Shown: positions 34,632-43,497, numbered from the stretch's first letter. The stretch is DNA of 64,000 nt from Pseudoalteromonas rhizosphaerae (GCF_902498845.1 NZ_CABVLM010000001.1:666649-730648), one strand, 5' to 3'. Numbers and translations are program-made. Notes: generated by a model from the sequence alone, not told the origin.

Positions 34632-36656
34632 CTATTTACTATGTTTATCAAACCACCATTGAATATAAGCGACTTTAGCCATCAAGTTTGACGGCCGTTT
34701 TGTTATGCCATGTGATGCATCAGGAATACGTACCATTGCTGTATCAACTCCTTGTAGCTTTAATGCTTGATAAAATTGCTCGGTCTCAGAAATAGGAGTG
34801 CGGTAATCCGCTTCACCAGTGAGTAGCATGGTTGGTGTTTTAACATTACCAACATAGCTAATTGGCGAGCGCTTCATATAATGCTCAATATGATCCCATG
34901 GCTTACCTGGGAACCAGTAATCGGCAAAGAATGGGTAGAAGTCAGCAGTTAGTACAAAGCTGATCCAATTGATCACCGGCTTGGCAACAACAGCGGCGGC
35001 AAATCTGTCGGTATGGCCAACAATCCACGCCGTAAGTACACCGCCACCAGAGCCACCGGTTACAAATAGTTTTGACTGATCAATAAAACCTTTGCCAATA
35101 AGCGCATCAACGCCAGTCATTAAGTCATCAAAATCGTTACTAGGATAATTGTGATGAATAGTTTGCGCGAACTCCTTCCCGTATGAATCACTACCACGCG
35201 GGTTCATATATAAAACCACATTACCTTTAGCGGCAAATAATTGTATTTCAGCGCTAAAGTGTGGACCGTAGTTAGCGACAGGGCCGCCGTGTATTTCTAA
35301 AATAAGGGGATATTTTTTACTACTATCAAACTCAGGAGGGTAGGCGACCCAACCTTGAATTGGTAAGTCGTCATAACTTGATTTCAGCCAAATTTCTTCT
35401 ACTTTTGCCAGCTGTTTATTACCAAGCGCGTCGTCATTTAATTTTGTTAAACGTTGTGTTTTACCATTTTTAACTATTGCTATATCAGCAGGACGTTGGG
35501 TATCAGCAAGCGTGATTGCCACATCACCATCGTCGCTTATATCAAAGTCACCACCAGAATAAGGGCGACCGAAGGAAACACTCCCTATTTTTTGTGTGAT
35601 CACTTTTCGTTTGCCGCTACGTGGTTGATAAGCGAGTGCGGTTTGGCCTTCACTGGCGTAACTAAAATAAAGCCCTCTAGAATTATCAGCCCATTTAATT
35701 TGCTCGACACTGCGGTCAAAATCAGCGGTTAAACTTGTGGTATCACCCGATTTTAAATCGCGAATATATAGCTGGGTATTTTCATAATTGGTACGTTTAT
35801 CATCATAACCGGTATAGGCAAGATAACGCCCATCTGGTGATATTTGCGGTTGCTGATCAGGACCTTCTCGGTCGGTAAGCGCTGTTATTTGTAGGTCATT
35901 TAATGTCAGCTGATATATTTCAGAATTTGTTGGTTTGAGTTTAAAGTCAGCATGGCGATTAGCCGAAAAATAAAGGCTGTTACCATCTTCAGAAAAGCTA
36001 ACTGGCCCGCCATGGTCAAAGTCGCCAGAGGTCAACTGACGGGCATTACCGCCATTGGCTTCAATAGTAAACAAATGACGAAAACCAGGCTTGGTATAAC
36101 CGCCGCCATCGGCACGATAATATACGTCATCAATAAATTTAGCAGGCTCTGCCCAGCTGGCACCTTCAGGCTTGCCTGGTAAGTTAATAGGAGAACTAAC
36201 TTTACTTGGTACAAATTGGCTAAACAGTAATTGCCGACCATTAGGTGACCACTGCAAACTTGCAGGGCTTTGAGTAAGATTACTAATTTTTGCAACAGCG
36301 CCTGTTTTTAGCCATTTTACATAAATTTGGCTACTGCCATCACGAGTTGAAATAAACGCTAAACGTGATTGGTCTGGCGACAAGACAGGGGAGTAATCCA
36401 TATGTACACCCGATGTAAGCGGTTGTAATTGCTTTGAACTACTGTCGACAGACCAAATATTACTAACTTTACTATCTGATTTAATGTCCATCCGATTACG
36501 AACAAAGTAGACGGTTTTACCGTCGTTAGTCATTTCAATTTGATTGGCATATTCAAGGTCGAATACATTTTCTAGTTGAAAAGTTTGCAGGTTATTATTG
36601 GCTAATACTGAAAAACACAGCGAGGTTAGGAGGGCTGCGGGGGCAATCAATTTCAT
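34632..36656 (-). CDS. Secreted S9-family prolyl oligopeptidase-like peptidase
   Basis: An exported serine peptidase of 674 aa. A signal peptide (MKLIAPAALLTSLCFSVLA) is followed by a TolB/PD40-like beta-propeller (about residues 25-400, e.g. MDYSPVLSPDQSRLAFISTRDG and QPQISPDGRYLAYTGYD) and an alpha/beta-hydrolase domain with LILEIHGGPVANYGP, the nucleophile motif VTGGSGGGVLTAW, Asp in LTGEADYRTP and His in PDASHGI. This is the dipeptidyl/acylaminoacyl peptidase group. It probably degrades peptides in the periplasm. Single gene, with gene-free repeat-rich DNA downstream. Confidence 0.9.
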   Translation of the reverse strand: MKLIAPAALLTSLCFSVLANNNLQTFQLENVFDLEYANQIEMTNDGKTVYFVRNRMDIKSDSKVSNIWSVDSSSKQLQPLTSGVHMDYSPVLSPDQSRLAFISTRDGSSQIYVKWLKTGAVAKISNLTQSPASLQWSPNGRQLLFSQFVPSKVSSPINLPGKPEGASWAEPAKFIDDVYYRADGGGYTKPGFRHLFTIEANGGNARQLTSGDFDHGGPVSFSEDGNSLYFSANRHADFKLKPTNSEIYQLTLNDLQITALTDREGPDQQPQISPDGRYLAYTGYDDKRTNYENTQLYIRDLKSGDTTSLTADFDRSVEQIKWADNSRGLYFSYASEGQTALAYQPRSGKRKVITQKIGSVSFGRPYSGGDFDISDDGDVAITLADTQRPADIAIVKNGKTQRLTKLNDDALGNKQLAKVEEIWLKSSYDDLPIQGWVAYPPEFDSSKKYPLILEIHGGPVANYGPHFSAEIQLFAAKGNVVLYMNPRGSDSYGKEFAQTIHHNYPSNDFDDLMTGVDALIGKGFIDQSKLFVTGGSGGGVLTAWIVGHTDRFAAAVVAKPVINWISFVLTADFYPFFADYWFPGKPWDHIEHYMKRSPISYVGNVKTPTMLLTGEADYRTPISETEQFYQALKLQGVDTAMVRIPDASHGITKRPSNLMAKVAYIQWWFDKHSK

Positions 36657-36755
36657 TTTAATTCCTTGTTATTAATTATCGCACCTAACCGTTATAGAAT
36701 AACAAAACCCAAAGGTACACCATCATGCGATGAATACCTGATTGATTATTAGTGG

Positions 36756-37475
36756 CTACTTGCCGACATTAGTATTTTTGAGTGGTTGAGCTGCGATAGT
36801 AAATTCACACTCGGTGAGTACTACACTTTTATTACATTGATAGAAAACGGTTACGTAAGTGTCTTGAGGCACTTGCTCTGCGAGCGTTTTAGTAATTTTA
36901 AACTGCAATTGTTGCTGATTAAAAGCAATTAGCTGTGCAGCTTCAAAACCAAAAAATTGCTTTTCGCTTGGATATAGTGCTTTAAAAATACTTTCTTTTG
37001 CTGAAAAAATGACGGTTAATGGATGTGAAAGCTGCCCAGCCAATCGCCTAAAAAGTGGATATTCATCAGGATGCAAAATTTGCTTTTGTAGCTCTAGCTC
37101 TTGTTTGGCACTCATTAGTTGCTCTATATCAATACCAATTCCAGCGATATCAGTGTGCTGACATGCCATGGCCATTGCGATCCCTTGCGTGTGGGTAATG
37201 CTACCAATAATGTTTTTAGGCCATATGGGCGCGCGATCGGGGCCTGAGATAATATCAAAACAGGGGATATTGAGGGCGGTTAACACCTGTTTTGCGCAAA
37301 AACGGCCGGCGAGGTATTCAGCTCTTCGTTTAACAACAGCCTTTTGTAGTTGTTGCGGTAACACAATCTGATAATTTAAAAAGTCACTGTCAATAAAACT
37401 GCTACTGTCAAACTCACAACAATAACTATTATGACTAAGTTGTGGGCTCAGTTTAGTATAAAGAGAAAAATCCAT
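36756..37475 (-). CDS. 4'-phosphopantetheinyl transferase (EntD/Sfp type)
   Basis: Transfers phosphopantetheine from CoA to carrier proteins of fatty-acid, polyketide or siderophore synthesis. In 239 aa it shows the early RRAEYLAGRFCAKQVL and the transferase motifs GSITHTQGIAMAMA, IAGIGIDIEQLM (Mg-binding Asp/Glu) and FSAKESIFKALYP. The EntD-like N-terminus suggests a carrier-protein partner, but no NRPS or PKS gene lies in this window. Confidence 0.88.
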   Translation of the reverse strand: MDFSLYTKLSPQLSHNSYCCEFDSSSFIDSDFLNYQIVLPQQLQKAVVKRRAEYLAGRFCAKQVLTALNIPCFDIISGPDRAPIWPKNIIGSITHTQGIAMAMACQHTDIAGIGIDIEQLMSAKQELELQKQILHPDEYPLFRRLAGQLSHPLTVIFSAKESIFKALYPSEKQFFGFEAAQLIAFNQQQLQFKITKTLAEQVPQDTYVTVFYQCNKSVVLTECEFTIAAQPLKNTNVGK

Positions 37476-37573
37476 AACATTTTGCTGTTTTGTTTAGTGC
37501 CATTAGTAAGGCTTTGATAATACACTAATAACTTCATAAATAAAGTAAAGGCTATGACTATTTAAGCTGAGCT

Positions 37574-38281
37574 TTGGTTAAGAGATTTACTAACATATTT
37601 ATTTTAGCATTAATATTATTTTCAGTTGCAAATGGTCAACTACTGGGTAGTTGGTCAACAGGGAAAAACATTGCTCGTGATATTGCAATATCAGCAAACG
37701 GTCAGTTAATAGTGGTAGGCTATCGTAGCTGTGAAGCTGATGTGATCAACTCTCTAACGAAGCAAAATACGCTATTTCAAGTTCATCGCCTTGATATTAA
37801 TTCTGTAGCACTATCTGCAGATGGACAAACAGCATTAAGCGGTTCAAGCGATAAGTTTAGTTATTTATGGTCAACGAAAGATGGCACTATTTTAAAAGAG
37901 TTCAAATTAGCGACTCGTGTTAATCATGTCAGTATAAACGAAAATGCAAGTTTAGGTTTTGCGATAGATTCTGTTGATGATCGTATATTTCTTGATTTAA
38001 ACACCGGTATTAAAAAAGCTGAGCTAAATATATTTACTAATTTTATAGAGTTTAACCACTCGCGGTTTGTAAATGATGATAAAAGGTTTTTTACCGGCTC
38101 ACCGAAAAACACGATACAATTATGGCGTGTAAAAGATGGTACATTATTGGCTGAGTATAAAGCGACACAACTGCGCATTCGTGGCTCAGTTTTAGCTGTA
38201 GCGTATGATAAAGAAAATAAAACAATTGTCAGCGAAAGCAGTGATGGAGTACTAGAAGTTTGGCCGTATCAGCCTAAGTAA
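37574..38281 (+). CDS. WD40-repeat-like protein, possibly 5'-truncated
   Basis: A 235-aa protein with a hydrophobic N-terminus (FTNIFILALILFSVANGQ) and about four WD40-type blades: ARDIAISANGQLIVVG, NSVALSADGQTALSGSSDKFSYLW, a third with NHVSINENASLG, and QLWRVKDGTLLAEY/LEVWPYQP at the end. Canonical propellers need seven blades, so this is short. The only start I find is TTG 37574 with weak context. It could be a reduced member of the WD40 lipoproteins common in Pseudoalteromonas, or a truncated gene. Confidence 0.6.
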   Translation: MVKRFTNIFILALILFSVANGQLLGSWSTGKNIARDIAISANGQLIVVGYRSCEADVINSLTKQNTLFQVHRLDINSVALSADGQTALSGSSDKFSYLWSTKDGTILKEFKLATRVNHVSINENASLGFAIDSVDDRIFLDLNTGIKKAELNIFTNFIEFNHSRFVNDDKRFFTGSPKNTIQLWRVKDGTLLAEYKATQLRIRGSVLAVAYDKENKTIVSESSDGVLEVWPYQPK

Positions 38282-38302
38282 GCGAACATTTAATTGGATT
38301 TT

Positions 38303-38340
38303 AAAAGCCGTGTTTACTTAACAAACCCGGCTTTTATAAT
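38303..38340. terminator. Bidirectional terminator between convergent genes
   Basis: AAAAGCCG (38303-38310) pairs with CGGCTTTT (38328-38335). The A/T flanks allow use in both directions, serving the WD40-like gene (plus) and the D-amino-acid transaminase operon (minus). Confidence 0.8.
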
Positions 38341-38355
38341 TACCACTTAGCGCTA

Positions 38356-39213
38356 TTAATAATCAAACTTATGTTCAGTAAATAAGCTCTGTACTTGTTG
38401 CCATATTTTCCCTGGTTTGCCATCAGCGACCAGTTGACCGTTGAGTTTTACCACTGGGCCAACTTCTTTTGTGGCACTGGTGATCCATACTTCATCGGCT
38501 GCAAATAGTTCCTGCTTAGTAATAATACGTTCTTGAACTTTAAAGTCACTGTGGCTGTGTAATATCGTTAAAATTAACCAGCGAGTGATACCCGGTAAAA
38601 TTTGGTTATCCAATGGGGGGGTGCTGATCACGCCATCTTTAACAATAAACACATTACTTGAGCTTGCTTCGGTAAGCTCATCTAAGCGATTGTATAAAAT
38701 GGTTTCTTTATTGCCAGCAGCCGCACCATGCTGGTAATGAATCACGTTGCCGAGTAATGCGGTTGACTTGATGTGGCAACGCTGCCAGCGCTTATCTTGC
38801 TCAACGGATACAGTATAAGTCGTGGCGTTGTCGATATCACTAACGGGTTGTGCTGGAATTTCAAAGGCGTAGGCAAATACCGTTGGCGTAATACCACTAG
38901 GATAAGCATGAGCACGCTTAGTATCAGCGCCACGGCTAACGTGCAAATAAATACCAAGGTTTTCACCGTGATTTTTCTCACACAGCTGCTGGCAGATTTC
39001 ACGCCATGTATCAGCTGTATAATCGAGTACAATTTCCAGTTCATTTAAACCATTTTTCATGCGTTCAATATGCGCTGCAAAGCCAAGCATGTTGCCATTA
39101 TAGGCAGGGATCACTTCGTAAATACCATCGCCAAATAAAAAGCCTCTGTCCATTGGCGATATTTTTGCGTGCTCTGCGTTCATATAGTCGCCGTTTAAAT
39201 ACACCGTACTCAT
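38356..39213 (-). CDS. D-amino-acid transaminase (class IV PLP aminotransferase)
   Basis: Interconverts D-Ala and D-Glu with their 2-oxo acids. The 285-aa fold-type IV enzyme begins VYLNGDYMNAEHAKISPMDRGFLFGDGIYEVIPAYNG, typical of D-amino-acid transaminases. YLHVSRGADTKRAHAYP matches the DAAT substrate loop, CHIKSTALLGNVIHYQ carries the PLP lysine, and EASSSNVFIVKDG binds phosphate. Branched-chain or 4-amino-4-deoxychorismate enzymes are related but fit less well. It is the last gene of the GH3/D-glutamate-cyclase/pxpA operon and overlaps its neighbour at position 39213. Confidence 0.85.
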   Translation of the reverse strand: MSTVYLNGDYMNAEHAKISPMDRGFLFGDGIYEVIPAYNGNMLGFAAHIERMKNGLNELEIVLDYTADTWREICQQLCEKNHGENLGIYLHVSRGADTKRAHAYPSGITPTVFAYAFEIPAQPVSDIDNATTYTVSVEQDKRWQRCHIKSTALLGNVIHYQHGAAAGNKETILYNRLDELTEASSSNVFIVKDGVISTPPLDNQILPGITRWLILTILHSHSDFKVQERIITKQELFAADEVWITSATKEVGPVVKLNGQLVADGKPGKIWQQVQSLFTEHKFDY

Positions 39214-40079
39214 TATAAATCCTCATTCTGATTGGCAACACCGCTAAGCTGACGTAGTCTTGCGATGAGTTGTTGGCCATGCATAGCATGTAAGCCATCT
39301 TCGGTTAATTCGTTTTTGTGAGTAACGCCATCTACACTGCCACGTTCACTCAAATATTGCAGGATTGCTAAAGTATCGACTTCTGCGAGTAAGTCTTGGC
39401 TATGCCAGCGGCTTAAAAACGCAATAATGCCGTAAGCTGCCCAGTTTGATACATCCGCTAACAGCAGTTCATCGCAGCAAGTAAGGCATGGCATAATGCT
39501 CAGCTCGGTCATATATTGTGATAAATTGCCCATCCCTATTTCGTTACCGCCATCACCAATAGCTACAGTTGGGCAGGAGGCTTGGCTGACAAAAAAATCA
39601 AAACAACCACAATCAGCCGAAATATCAATACCACGCATATTGTAATATTTATTGCCGTGACACAGCCCGGGGCGCTCGATAGACAATACGCAATCTGGCT
39701 TTAATTCAGCCAGCGCAGCTTTGCTAAAAGCCATTGCATCAGTAAAATTATTCAGTGGCAATTCAAAACAGTTAAATTCATTTTTCAGTGCACTGTAAAG
39801 GGGGTTTCCACAGACTAAAATAGGATTTTTACCCAGCGTAATTAAAGCATTGTATAAAGCAATGGCGCCTACAGGGCCATCGGTTTCAAAGGTTTGCTTG
39901 ACGGCAAAACCGGTACCAATGAGTACCGTACTTTTGGCATCAAATAACGACTTTGCAGCGCGCAGATAAGTACCTGTCTGTTGATAGGCATAGAGATTTT
40001 GCATACCACGTAGGTTTTGTTCTACCATCATGGTTTCGATTGCTTGACTTAATTGTTCATCACTTAACGAGTGTGGCAT
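39213..40079 (-). CDS. D-glutamate cyclase, C-terminal (DUF4392) type
   Basis: A 288-aa protein resembling the C-terminal domain of mammalian mitochondrial D-glutamate cyclase (DGLUCY), which turns D-Glu into 5-oxo-D-proline. I rely on LIGTGFAVKQTFETDGPVGAIALYNAL, LSIERPGLCHGNKYYNMRGIDIS, CPTVAIGDGGNEIGMGNL and TCCDELLLADVSNWAAYGIIAFL, all conserved family blocks. The start codon lies within the pxpA gene (16-nt overlap). The N-terminal type domain (DUF1445) is a separate gene two positions upstream. A copy of the 17-bp palindrome lies inside at 39794. Confidence 0.82.
   Translation of the reverse strand: MPHSLSDEQLSQAIETMMVEQNLRGMQNLYAYQQTGTYLRAAKSLFDAKSTVLIGTGFAVKQTFETDGPVGAIALYNALITLGKNPILVCGNPLYSALKNEFNCFELPLNNFTDAMAFSKAALAELKPDCVLSIERPGLCHGNKYYNMRGIDISADCGCFDFFVSQASCPTVAIGDGGNEIGMGNLSQYMTELSIMPCLTCCDELLLADVSNWAAYGIIAFLSRWHSQDLLAEVDTLAILQYLSERGSVDGVTHKNELTEDGLHAMHGQQLIARLRQLSGVANQNEDL
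39794..39810 (+). repeat. 17-bp palindromic repeat, copy 6 (one mismatch, inside a CDS)
   Basis: TGTAAAGGGGGTTTCCA on the plus strand, one mismatch from consensus. On the coding (minus) strand it encodes G-N-P-L-Y, the same phase as in sbcD and the envelope protein. Confidence 0.7.
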
Positions 40080-40798
40080 AACGCTTTTATCTCTTGAATA
40101 AGGGCAATGCCTGCAGCGTTATCGCCATGCACACATAAACTGTCGGCGTGTAAAGGCAGTTGTTTGCCCGATTGTGTGGTTACGCAGCCGGTGGCGAGTA
40201 ACTGTTTAACTTGCGCTATTAGCGCAGGTTTATCATGTACACTACCAGCAATTTTCCGTGATACTAATTGACCGTCATCGGTATATTGGCGATCAGCAAA
40301 TGCTTCTAAAATTAATTCAAGGTGATATTTTTGAGCAAGTTGTTGATGTTGCTCTGCTTTCGCAGTGGCGAGAAGCATTAGTTTTAAAGGGCTCGGGTAA
40401 CTGGCAACAGCTTGCATCACAGTGGTCAAAATTGTTTTATCGGCCATCATATCGTTATATAACGCGCCATGTGGCTTCACATACTCTAAAGTGAGGCCTT
40501 GTACTTTTGCCATACCTTCAATTGCGGCTATTTGATAATGCAGGCAATTGCTTAGCTCTTGTGGTGTTAATGCCATGGAGCGACGACCAAAGCCCTGTTT
40601 ATCAGGATAGCTGGGGTGCGCGCCTATAATGACGTTATGTTGTTTAGCAAGCATCAGGGTGCGTGCTAGAACATCACTATCACCGCCATGAAAACCACAA
40701 GCAATATTAGCCATATCAATATGCGGCATTACCTCTTCATCAAGGCCCATTTGCCATGCGCCAAAGCTTTCCCCTAAATCACAATTGAGCTTCATCAT
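40064..40798 (-). CDS. pxpA: 5-oxoprolinase subunit A (LamB/YcsF family)
   Basis: Component of the ATP-dependent PxpABC enzyme that opens 5-oxoproline to glutamate. The 244-aa product has the family start LNCDLGESFGAWQMG, then MANIACGFHGGDSDVL and VIIGAHPSYPDKQGFGRRSM, and ends with LCVHGDNAAGIALI. It sits between the two halves of a D-glutamate cyclase, whose product is 5-oxo-D-proline, so a linked pathway is likely. The usual partners PxpB and PxpC are not in this window. It ends inside the next gene (16-nt overlap). Confidence 0.92.
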   Translation of the reverse strand: MMKLNCDLGESFGAWQMGLDEEVMPHIDMANIACGFHGGDSDVLARTLMLAKQHNVIIGAHPSYPDKQGFGRRSMALTPQELSNCLHYQIAAIEGMAKVQGLTLEYVKPHGALYNDMMADKTILTTVMQAVASYPSPLKLMLLATAKAEQHQQLAQKYHLELILEAFADRQYTDDGQLVSRKIAGSVHDKPALIAQVKQLLATGCVTTQSGKQLPLHADSLCVHGDNAAGIALIQEIKALCHTR

Positions 40799-40807
40799 TA
40801 TTTCCGT

Positions 40808-41605
40808 TTAAAAAGCCGAGATATGGGCGTTTTGAATGTCGGTGATCAGCATATGACCTGGGCTATGTGTAATGCAAAAATCAGGCGCAGCATTAGCTAT
40901 GGCTACTTGCGGCGTGACACCACAGGCCCAAAATACCGGTACTTCACCGTCTTTAATGGTGACAGATTCACCAAAGTTAGGGCGATTAATATCTTTAATA
41001 CCTATTGCAGCTGGATCCCCAAAGTGAACTGGCGCTCCATGCACATCTGGAAAGCGGCTACATATTTGGATTGCCCGAATCGCATCTGCCGGCTTCATCG
41101 GTCGCATACTAACGACCATGTTAGCATGAAATATACCGGCGCTTTCGCAAGGAATATTAGTCATGTACATAGGTACATTTTTATTTTCCGTAATATTACG
41201 TATTTCTAGGCCCGCCAACTTTAACGACTCTTCAAATGAAAACGAGCAACCAATTAAAAAAGTGACCAAGTCGTCGCGCCATTGCTCTTTGATATTCGTT
41301 ACTTCTTCAATCAATTGGCCATTTTTAAAAATACGATAGCGAGGTATGTCAGTCCTAATATCTAAATCATGAGCAACATTTGGAATGCTGGTAGCTCCAG
41401 GCGTGCGGCTACTTGCTACAATTGGGCACGCTTTTTTGTTTGCTTGGCAAAATTGTAAAAAATCAAACGCATAGCGCTGGGGCAAAATCACTAAATTAGC
41501 CTGTACAAAGCCGGGAACAAAGCCCGATGTACTACCGGTATAATCTTCATTCCTGATCATATTACGAATAGCGTAAGGCGTAGTAAGTGATGCGTTATGT
41601 TGCAT
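40808..41605 (-). CDS. D-glutamate cyclase, N-terminal (DUF1445/YcsI hydro-lyase) type
   Basis: A 265-aa protein of the YcsI family, annotated as putative hydro-lyase or D-glutamate cyclase. Conserved blocks: TSGFVPGFVQANLVILPQRYAFDFL, FLIGCSFSFEESL, MYMTNIPCESAGIFHANMVVSMRP, and VFWACGVTPQVAIANAAPDFCITHSPGHMLITDI. GAGGATACT precedes ATG 41605. In animals this domain is fused to DUF4392; here it is separate and separated from it by pxpA. It follows the GH3 gene by 17 nt, so they form one operon. Confidence 0.88.
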   Translation of the reverse strand: MQHNASLTTPYAIRNMIRNEDYTGSTSGFVPGFVQANLVILPQRYAFDFLQFCQANKKACPIVASSRTPGATSIPNVAHDLDIRTDIPRYRIFKNGQLIEEVTNIKEQWRDDLVTFLIGCSFSFEESLKLAGLEIRNITENKNVPMYMTNIPCESAGIFHANMVVSMRPMKPADAIRAIQICSRFPDVHGAPVHFGDPAAIGIKDINRPNFGESVTIKDGEVPVFWACGVTPQVAIANAAPDFCITHSPGHMLITDIQNAHISAF

Positions 41606-41622
41606 AGTATCCTCGTAAACTT

Positions 41623-43497
41623 TTAGTTGTTGTTAATGCCACTGACGGTAACAGGCAAAGTACCTTGCGCAGGCTTTTTACCAACTAGTACTTTTGCAAG
41701 AGCAGTAAAAGCTGGCCCTGCTACTTTAACATCATTATCTACATCTATGTTATACGCATAAGTTGCTAAAATTGCATCCGCATATTGGCCAAATGTGGCA
41801 ATATCGTATGGTGCTCGTAAACTAACAAAAACGGTTTTCTTATCAGCTTGTTGCGCTTGCTGAAGCAGTTTTTCAAGTGCCGGACCTTGCGCCGATTTTG
41901 CAATTGCAAATGCAGGGTTATCAGCAAGGTCATCCATGCCGCCAATTTCTACCGCGCTTTGGTTTGGTGATGCATTGCCTGCAATGATGATATCCGCTTC
42001 ATTGATTGCTTTTAACGTCGCAGTGGGCTCAAAGCCTTGTAAGCTGGTGCAGCTAAATGCTAGTGGTTGCTGAGTATTTTCTGCAATCGCCTGTTGTAGC
42101 GCTAAACACTTGCGGGTATCAGGCATGATGATATGTACTTTACTATTTTTCGTCAGTTTAATCGGTAAGGTGTGCTGGTCATTTTTAACTTGGGTAATGG
42201 CGGCAAGAGCCAGCTCAGCTTCGACTTTGCGATGATTATCATCACCGAGAATAAGTTGTGCTTTTTGCATTGCTAACGATTCGGCAAGCTCTGTGGTCAG
42301 TTTAAATTTACTTTTTAAATTGATGATGCGTTGAGCAGAGATAGCGATTTCGTCGGCTTGTAAATTACCTTTTTCAACTTCGCTCACTAAGCGGCTGATC
42401 AGTTTATCTAATACGACTAAATCTTTTGGACTACGAATTTCAATTGGCATCAAAGCAATATCAACCCCGGCAGCAAAGGTATTTACAACGGCTTCAATTG
42501 GTTCGAAAAAGTGGCTAATACCAGCCATATCTAGCGCATCGGTGATCACTACACCTTGATAGCCCATTTCATCGCGTAATAATTCGCTGATGATTTTATG
42601 CGACATCGTCGCAGGTTTGATCATGGTTTTGCCATCTTTACTAACAAATGTGCTGCTATCCAGTGCTGGGTACTGAATATGCGCAGTCATGATCATGCCA
42701 GGGTTTTGCTTTTTAATAATAGTTTGAAACGGAGGTAAATCTTTTTCCCAGATAGTTTCTTTATCGTGCATTACTTTTGGCAAGCCGGTGTGGCTATCAA
42801 CGTTTGTATCACCATGGCCTGGAAAGTGTTTCAGTGAGGTAATTACGCCATTACCTTCAAAGCCAGCAACTTGTGCGCCACCTAAAATACTCACAAGTGT
42901 TGGATCTTCACCGTATGAGCGCACATTAATAACCGGGTTATCAGGGTTCATGTTTACATCAACAGTTGGTGCATAGTTAACATTCACACCAATGGCTTTT
43001 AATTCATCAGCAATCACTTGTGCAGATTGTGTAGCAAACTTGGTGCCGTGAACCGCATAACTTGCGCCAATCGACATATTACCAGTAAATGAAGTGGCAA
43101 TATCACGAGGAATACGTGCAACACGTCCGCCTTCTTGGTCAATTGAAATAAATAATGGTGCGCCTAAGCTCGACTTTGCCGCAGCTTGTTGCATAGCATT
43201 ATTTAATTTAACGATTTGCGCAATATTATCGATATTTTCAGCAAATAAGATCACCCCACCAATATTATGTTTAGTGATCACCTTGGCTAAATCTGCAGGT
43301 AATTCAGTGACTGCATTACGGCATTTTTGCTCAGGTGTGTTCTCGCTGTCTTGCTCACAATAATAACGAAAATCGAGCATCAGCTTTTGGCCAAGCTGTT
43401 GCTCAAGGGTTAAATTGGTCGCTGCAAAGGTCGATTTCATTGGTAATAAACACCCTAGTCCAAAGAGAATTGATGATATGGCAAACTTATTTAACAC
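41623..43497 (-). CDS. Secreted GH3 beta-N-acetylhexosaminidase (NagZ-like)
   Basis: Glycosidase expected to remove GlcNAc from muropeptides or chitin oligomers. I place the start at GTG 43497, because GGAG lies 7 nt upstream and a signal peptide follows (FAISSILFGLGCLLPMKSTFA); the frame stays open 47 codons further without a signal-like sequence. The barrel contains GGVILFAENI, PLFISIDQEGGRVARI, LKHFPGHGDTNVDSHTGLP (NagZ-type catalytic loop) and the nucleophile region VVITDALDMAGI. The roughly 625-aa length includes a second C-terminal domain missing from cytoplasmic NagZ. First gene of the D-Glu/oxoproline operon. Confidence 0.87.
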   Translation of the reverse strand: MLNKFAISSILFGLGCLLPMKSTFAATNLTLEQQLGQKLMLDFRYYCEQDSENTPEQKCRNAVTELPADLAKVITKHNIGGVILFAENIDNIAQIVKLNNAMQQAAAKSSLGAPLFISIDQEGGRVARIPRDIATSFTGNMSIGASYAVHGTKFATQSAQVIADELKAIGVNVNYAPTVDVNMNPDNPVINVRSYGEDPTLVSILGGAQVAGFEGNGVITSLKHFPGHGDTNVDSHTGLPKVMHDKETIWEKDLPPFQTIIKKQNPGMIMTAHIQYPALDSSTFVSKDGKTMIKPATMSHKIISELLRDEMGYQGVVITDALDMAGISHFFEPIEAVVNTFAAGVDIALMPIEIRSPKDLVVLDKLISRLVSEVEKGNLQADEIAISAQRIINLKSKFKLTTELAESLAMQKAQLILGDDNHRKVEAELALAAITQVKNDQHTLPIKLTKNSKVHIIMPDTRKCLALQQAIAENTQQPLAFSCTSLQGFEPTATLKAINEADIIIAGNASPNQSAVEIGGMDDLADNPAFAIAKSAQGPALEKLLQQAQQADKKTVFVSLRAPYDIATFGQYADAILATYAYNIDVDNDVKVAGPAFTALAKVLVGKKPAQGTLPVTVSGINNN

